A DNA stretch of 7,423 bases from Rhodospirillales bacterium (GTDB lineage Bacteria; Pseudomonadota; Alphaproteobacteria; Acetobacterales; Acetobacteraceae). Under the pieces are notes generated by a model. The model saw only the letters and a program-made list of their open reading frames with translations. It had not been told where the DNA came from and did no database searches. The DNA lies in NCBI GenBank assembly GCA_028866335.1, contig JAGWIL010000069.1, positions 1-7,423 on the forward strand. The letters are read 5' to 3'. A program made the translations under genes and the position numbers. Positions within the stretch are counted from its first letter, which is position 1. Every line of letters starts with the position of its first letter. Below are positions 5,291 through 7,423 of this stretch, piece after piece.

Positions 5291-5694
5291 CAGGCGGTCC
5301 TCCCGAGTTTCGCCATGGTCTCGGTGAGCGCCTGCATCTGCTCTTGCATGGCCCGGATGGCGTCGGCGGGATTGGCCTTCTGGTGAGCCATGAAGCGCTC
5401 GGCCAGCCATTGCAACGGCCGCATGTCGCCCGTGATCTCCATGATGCGGACCATGTCGTCGACGCCGACCTTGCGCCGATCCGGTGCCGGCAATCCGTCG
5501 TCGGAGAGCATCTTGGACAGGTTGCCCGGAGCCAGATCGAGATCGGCGGCGATCGTTTTCAGGCTCCGGCCTCGGGCGTAGACCACCGACGCGCACACCT
5601 CCGTGAGGCTGCGGTGCGTGTCGGAAAGGCCCGGCTCAAGCTCCAGGGTCAATTGCCGATTTTCGGGCTGAGAACTGCTGATACGCGGTTTCAT
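5290..5694 (-). CDS. CII-like lysogeny regulator (phage CP76 type)
   Basis: The protein has 134 aa from the ATG at 5694. Residues 28-100 (LTEVCASVVYARGRSLKTIAADLDLAPGNLSKMLS, then VDDMVRIMEITGD and PLQWLAERF) fit the Phage_CP76/CII family (PF06892 as I recall it): an HTH at about 44-65 and a C-terminal LAERF helix. Residues 108-131 form a short amphipathic, possibly coiled-coil helix. CII-type proteins activate repressor transcription after infection and so favour lysogeny. Position agrees: directly after Cro-like and a terminator, as cII is in lambda. The ribosome-binding site is poor (GGAC some 9 bases upstream), and the long in-frame upstream extension crosses the terminator at 5748-5781, so I reject it. 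Confidence 0.75.
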   Translation of the reverse strand: MKPRISSSQPENRQLTLELEPGLSDTHRSLTEVCASVVYARGRSLKTIAADLDLAPGNLSKMLSDDGLPAPDRRKVGVDDMVRIMEITGDMRPLQWLAERFMAHQKANPADAIRAMQEQMQALTETMAKLGRTA

Positions 5695-5747
5695 CAGGAC
5701 TTGTCCGGGGTTATCAGTACCAGCGTGGGACGCTGTCACCAAGGCAG

Positions 5748-5781
5748 AAAAAAGCGCCCCGAGCCGTGAGGCCCGGAGCGC
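5748..5781 (-). terminator. Strong terminator between Cro-like and CII-like genes (tR1-like)
   Basis: On the minus strand a 12-bp stem (plus 5770-5781 with 5754-5765, two G-U pairs) has a 4-base loop and is followed by six T (5748-5753). It lies 42 bases after the Cro-like stop and 54 bases before the CII-like start. In lambda, tR1 occupies exactly this gap and limits early expression until antitermination. The gap 5695-5822 holds this site plus a GATGCA direct repeat at 5787-5798 and no gene. Confidence 0.85.
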
Positions 5782-5822
5782 GAAGGGATGCAGATGCACC
5801 CCAGGAGGAGATCGTGACCATG

Positions 5823-6065
5823 TCAGGCGGCGTCGGCCGGCTTCAGGTGGGCCAAGTCCGGCCAGATGCGCCAGAAGTCGTGCGGCATAAGCTTCTGCCG
5901 AGTGGACAAACCGCGGTCTTCGGCAATCACTGCCAGCAAGATGAGCTTGTCCTTCGGGATGAAATCGCGCGCGCGCCACTCGGAAACCGACGGCTGGCGA
6001 ATGGCTAGCAGTCGGGCTACGGCGGTGTTGCCGCCAAGTGCGTCAAGGAGGGTTGCTGTGTCCAT
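5823..6065 (-). CDS. Cro-like/YdaS-like HTH repressor, leaderless
   Basis: The protein has 80 aa. MDTATLLDALGGNTAVARLL, then QPSVSEWRARDFIPKDKL give an HTH of the Cro/YdaS type (about residues 13-37), and the C-terminal DFWRIWPDL motif is usual in this family. Such proteins bind the operators between Cro and repressor, turn down repressor and early transcription, and favour lytic growth. The divergent short repressor gene and the 16-bp operators in between support the Cro role. The ATG at 6065 has no ribosome-binding site, but the -10 box of its promoter ends only 7 bases upstream, so the mRNA should begin at or beside the A of ATG. An alternative TTG start at 6101 lies upstream of the promoter start and is rejected. 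Confidence 0.85.
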   Translation of the reverse strand: MDTATLLDALGGNTAVARLLAIRQPSVSEWRARDFIPKDKLILLAVIAEDRGLSTRQKLMPHDFWRIWPDLAHLKPADAA

Positions 6066-6072
6066 GAGCGGA

Positions 6073-6101
6073 AGTATAGGCGTGCCGATACTTTTGCGCA
6101 A
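6073..6101 (-). promoter_or_regulatory. Cro-side early promoter (pR-like)
   Basis: On the minus strand TTGCGC (plus 6096-6101), 17 bases, TATACT (plus 6073-6078). The start is expected near 6065, the first base of the Cro-like start codon. Operators overlap the -10 by 4 bases and the -35 by 2 bases. The sequence and geometry match the promoter at 7078-7106. Confidence 0.75.
6075..6090. promoter_or_regulatory. Operator OR, -10-proximal site
   Basis: The site is TATAGG-CGTG-CCGATA, one mismatch from a perfect TATAGG-N4-CCTATA palindrome. It lies within a larger inverted repeat (6072-6081 with 6084-6093, one mismatch). Binding by repressor or Cro would cover the -10 box of the Cro-side promoter. 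Confidence 0.75.
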
Positions 6102-6115
6102 TAGGTATCCCTACG
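6100..6115. promoter_or_regulatory. Operator OR, -35-proximal site
   Basis: The site is AATAGG-TATC-CCTACG, a weaker match to TATAGG-N4-CCTATA. Its centre is 25 bp from the neighbouring site, exactly as at the right-hand promoter. It touches the -35 box and lies between the Cro-side promoter and the repressor start. Confidence 0.6.
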
Positions 6116-6134
6116 GTAATGGCGAATACCGTAG
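6111..6134. repeat. Inverted repeat before the repressor gene
   Basis: CTACGGTA (6111-6118) and TACCGTAG (6127-6134) are perfect 8-bp complements with an 8-base gap. The element shares four bases with the right half of the neighbouring operator and ends 4 bases before the repressor ATG. It could be a third regulatory site controlling repressor transcription, or a hairpin masking its start region. Confidence 0.55.
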
Positions 6135-6138
6135 AGGC

Positions 6139-6570
6139 ATGACTACAACCCTTGCCGAGCGCTTCAAGGTGGCGATCGCCGAAGCCACGAAAATCGAAGC
6201 CATGAAGCCGGTTGGCGGCCGACGAAAGATCAACATTCGCCAGCTCGCCAAGGCCTGCGGCGTGCAGTACCCGAGCGCGCACGACTGGACGACCGGCAAG
6301 ACCAAGTCGATCGAGAGCGAGAACTTGCTTGCGGCGGCCCGATTCCTGTCAGTGCGCCCTGACTGGCTTGCAAAAGGCGTTGGGCCAATGAAGGACGCGG
6401 CTCAAGCGCCCGCCCTGGCCCTGGTGCCACAGACGGCCCTGAGCGAGGAAGAAGCATGGTTGCTCTCAGCCTGGCGCGACGCCGACGCGAACGGACGGCA
6501 GCTGATCAGGATGGCGGCGGCCGGCGCGACAAAGGTTGAGCGGCACGAAACGCGGCAAAGCCCCGGCTAA
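6139..6570 (+). CDS. Short CI-like lysogeny repressor without a peptidase domain
   Basis: The protein has 143 aa from the ATG at 6139 (MTTTLAERFK). Residues 31-57 form the HTH (INIRQLAKACGVQYPSAHDW), followed by VRPDWLAKGVGPM, a classic ending of phage repressor DNA-binding domains. Residues 100-130 (LSEEEAWLLSAWRDADANGRQLIRMAAAGA) are a helical module probably used for dimerisation. The S24/LexA-type C-terminal domain of lambda CI (Ser/Lys autoprotease) is absent, so RecA-triggered self-cleavage seems impossible. The upstream frame is open far into the Cro-like gene but antisense to it, so I reject it. No good ribosome-binding site is visible (a GAGG only 1 base before the ATG) and no strong promoter; a poor -35/-10 pair (TTGCGC at 6094, TAATGG at 6117) suggests transcription that needs activation. 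Confidence 0.8.
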   Translation: MTTTLAERFKVAIAEATKIEAMKPVGGRRKINIRQLAKACGVQYPSAHDWTTGKTKSIESENLLAAARFLSVRPDWLAKGVGPMKDAAQAPALALVPQTALSEEEAWLLSAWRDADANGRQLIRMAAAGATKVERHETRQSPG

Positions 6571-6652
6571 CTCTGGCCTGGAGCGCCCCACGGGAAGGTA
6601 TCCCGCGAAGCGAAACGACTTAACTGCCTGCGGACCTAGCCATCAGGACATC

Positions 6653-7015
6653 ATGTATTCACGCCATACACTGATCGCCGCCCTTGCGGTGGGGTTGACC
6701 GCAGGAGCCTGGACCTTAGGCGCGCGCGCCGAGAACCTGACGGAGCCGCGCACGCCGCAAGAAGCGGAATGCCAGAAGAAAGCATGGGCGGCAGGGTTCG
6801 CGGCCACGATGCGCGACGCCCAGGCGACACCTCAGGAAGCGTTCGACAGGCTGCATGACCTACGTAGCCCGCACACGCCTGACACATGGTTAAAAGCTGT
6901 CATCAACGCAATTTTCTTCGCGCCTGACGTGAAAGACGCCGACTCAAACACGATCTATGCCGGCGTGGCCATGGACTGCATGGGCATGACCAAGAGAGCG
7001 CAGCCGCTCCAATAG
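6653..7015 (+). CDS. Exported small protein in the rex position
   Basis: The protein has 120 aa from the ATG at 6653, with AGGA 4 bases upstream. Residues 1-26 are a signal peptide: a short basic start, a hydrophobic core (LIAALAVGLTAGAWTL) and an ARA cleavage site before E27. The mature 94-residue part is helical, with C40 and C109 likely forming a disulfide in the periplasm, and carries TMRDAQATPQEAF and AIFFAPDVKDADSNTIY segments common to small secreted proteobacterial proteins. It follows the repressor on the same strand (82 bases apart) and ends in its own terminator, the position of lambda rexA/rexB. Expression from the lysogen, and a role such as superinfection exclusion or host-fitness change, are inferences from that position. 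I cannot name its family. Confidence 0.8.
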   Translation: MYSRHTLIAALAVGLTAGAWTLGARAENLTEPRTPQEAECQKKAWAAGFAATMRDAQATPQEAFDRLHDLRSPHTPDTWLKAVINAIFFAPDVKDADSNTIYAGVAMDCMGMTKRAQPLQ

Positions 7016-7024
7016 CCTTCGCCG

Positions 7025-7046
7025 GCCGCCTTCGGGCGGCTTTTTT
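7025..7046 (+). terminator. Rho-independent terminator after the exported-protein gene
   Basis: GCCGCC (7025-7030), a TTCG tetraloop, GGCGGC (7035-7040) and six T (7041-7046) form a textbook terminator 9 bases after the stop codon. It separates the lysogenic transcript from the following repressed promoter. Confidence 0.92.
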
Positions 7047-7063
7047 ACGTCCATCGAAAATTG

Positions 7064-7079
7064 TATAGGGACACCTATT
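7064..7079. promoter_or_regulatory. Operator OL, -35-proximal site
   Basis: TATAGG-GACA-CCTATT differs from a perfect TATAGG-N4-CCTATA palindrome by one base. It overlaps the first 2 bases of the -35 box and corresponds to the site at 6100-6115. Confidence 0.75.
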
Positions 7080-7106
7080 GACGTGTGTTATAGGTGCGCC
7101 TATAGT
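7078..7106 (+). promoter_or_regulatory. Right-edge early promoter (pL-like)
   Basis: TTGACG (7078-7083), 17 bases, TATAGT (7101-7106), a strong sigma-70 promoter. The start is expected near 7113, leaving a leader of about 33 bases. The leader has a possible 5-bp hairpin (7117-7121 with 7129-7133) just before the ribosome-binding site. Two operators cover the boxes as in the Cro-side promoter. Confidence 0.85.
7089..7104. promoter_or_regulatory. Operator OL, -10-proximal site
   Basis: TATAGG-TGCG-CCTATA is a perfect match to the operator consensus in both half-sites. It overlaps the first 4 bases of the -10 box, and its centre is 25 bp from that of the upstream operator. Confidence 0.82.
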
Positions 7107-7145
7107 TGTCTCCATCGCGCCACCACAAGGCGCCAGGAGGCAGAG

Positions 7146-7423
7146 ATGAACGACCGATTCGCAACCACCGCCGCCGCCCGGATCGTGCGCGGCCAGCCGC
7201 TCAGCAACGGCGGAACGCTGTCGCACGAGTACACCGCGCCGCTGTCCACCGAAGAGTTGTGGGACATCGTGACGGGGCGTGTTCCGACGATTACCTACAC
7301 GCCTGACTGGAACATTGTCTTGAACTGCCGCGCAGGCGACGCGACGCGCCCGAATGACGTTCCGATGGCGCTCGATCCCTGCATGGATGCGCCCTCGATC
7401 GTTCCGGCCGGCTCCATGCGTCG
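7146..7423 (+). CDS. Unknown protein, first gene of the pL-like operon, 3' end missing
   Basis: From the ATG at 7146 the frame is open to the right edge (92 codons, no stop). AGGAGG lies 5 bases upstream, a very strong ribosome-binding site. The product starts MNDRFATTAAARIVRGQPLS and continues with STEELWDIVTGRVPTITY, then a proline-rich stretch with cysteines at about 68 and 81. I do not recognise it. Being first under the operator-controlled promoter places it where lambda carries N, so an early regulatory or anti-host role is possible, but no arginine-rich N-type motif is clear. The C-terminal part is needed to say more. Confidence 0.75.
   Translation, partial: MNDRFATTAAARIVRGQPLSNGGTLSHEYTAPLSTEELWDIVTGRVPTITYTPDWNIVLNCRAGDATRPNDVPMALDPCMDAPSIVPAGSMR

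Noticed and set aside
5695..5979. Long N-terminal extension of the CII-like protein
   Set aside because: It would cross the strong terminator at 5748-5781 and overlap the Cro-like gene; the family homology begins only after residue 96 of that frame.
5803..6008. Plus-strand frame with a fine AGGAGG before GTG/ATG at 5814/5819, opposite the Cro-like gene
   Set aside because: The ribosome-binding site is good but the product is low-complexity and antisense to a clear HTH gene, and no plus-strand promoter is visible. Probably chance.
6536..6652. Upstream start for the exported protein (39 extra residues)
   Set aside because: It would bury the signal peptide and overlap the repressor gene; the ATG at 6653 has its own ribosome-binding site and puts the hydrophobic segment at the N-terminus.
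7117..7133. Leader hairpin as a lambda-type boxB
   Set aside because: It has a 5-bp stem but a 7-base loop without the GNRA-like pattern, and no clear boxA precedes it; kept only as a note under the promoter.

Overview
This window looks like the control, replication and early/late-switch region of a temperate, lambda-like phage or prophage. The base composition is GC-rich and coding is dense. The host is probably a GC-rich proteobacterium; the style of the Cro-like, CII-like and repressor proteins reminds me of phages of Xanthomonadaceae or Burkholderiales, but that is an impression and not proof. No integrase, attachment site, tRNA, rRNA or CRISPR array is visible, so I cannot tell a free phage from an integrated one.

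Layout, read from the control region outward. A divergent switch sits at about 6063-6141. A short repressor gene (6139-6570, + strand) faces a Cro-like gene (5823-6065, - strand). Downstream of the repressor, in the place where lambda carries rexA/rexB, lies a gene for a small exported protein (6653-7015). It ends in a strong terminator (7025-7046). Next comes a second promoter (7078-7106) driving a gene that runs off the right edge. The Cro-side and right-edge promoters are near copies: both have a 17-bp spacer, and both carry two 16-bp operators of the form TATAGG-N4-CCTATA with centres 25 bp apart, placed identically over the -35 and -10 boxes. They are best read as the phage's pR/OR and pL/OL.

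The long leftward operon (- strand) runs Cro-like, a terminator resembling lambda tR1, CII-like regulator, two small unknown genes, a 65-aa unknown, a replication initiator resembling lambda O, a 147-aa unknown, a DnaB/gp4-type helicase, a 41-aa unknown, a RusA-type Holliday-junction resolvase and a Q-like antiterminator. Most junctions are 1- or 4-base stop/start overlaps (ATGA, GTGA, TGATG), so the genes are probably translationally coupled. The initiator gene contains helically phased TGTCCGCA/TGCGGACA repeats beside a purine-rich pentanucleotide tract. This is the architecture of the lambda origin inside gene O.

Inside the 3' end of the Q-like gene is a good promoter (TTGCGC-N17-TATGAT), followed about 60-100 bases later by a terminator at the end of that gene, as in lambda pR'-tR'. 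Beyond it lie an HTH protein (possible small terminase), a 60-aa unknown, another terminator, and the 5' part of a gp80-like tail-fibre protein that runs off the left edge.

The gene order and regulatory sites fit the lambda plan: repressor and Cro compete at OR and OL, CII promotes lysogeny, the O-like protein and helicase start replication at the intragenic origin, RusA resolves recombination intermediates, and Q opens the late region. The most interesting parts are the twin operators, the intragenic origin, the exported protein in the rex position and the late-switch site.
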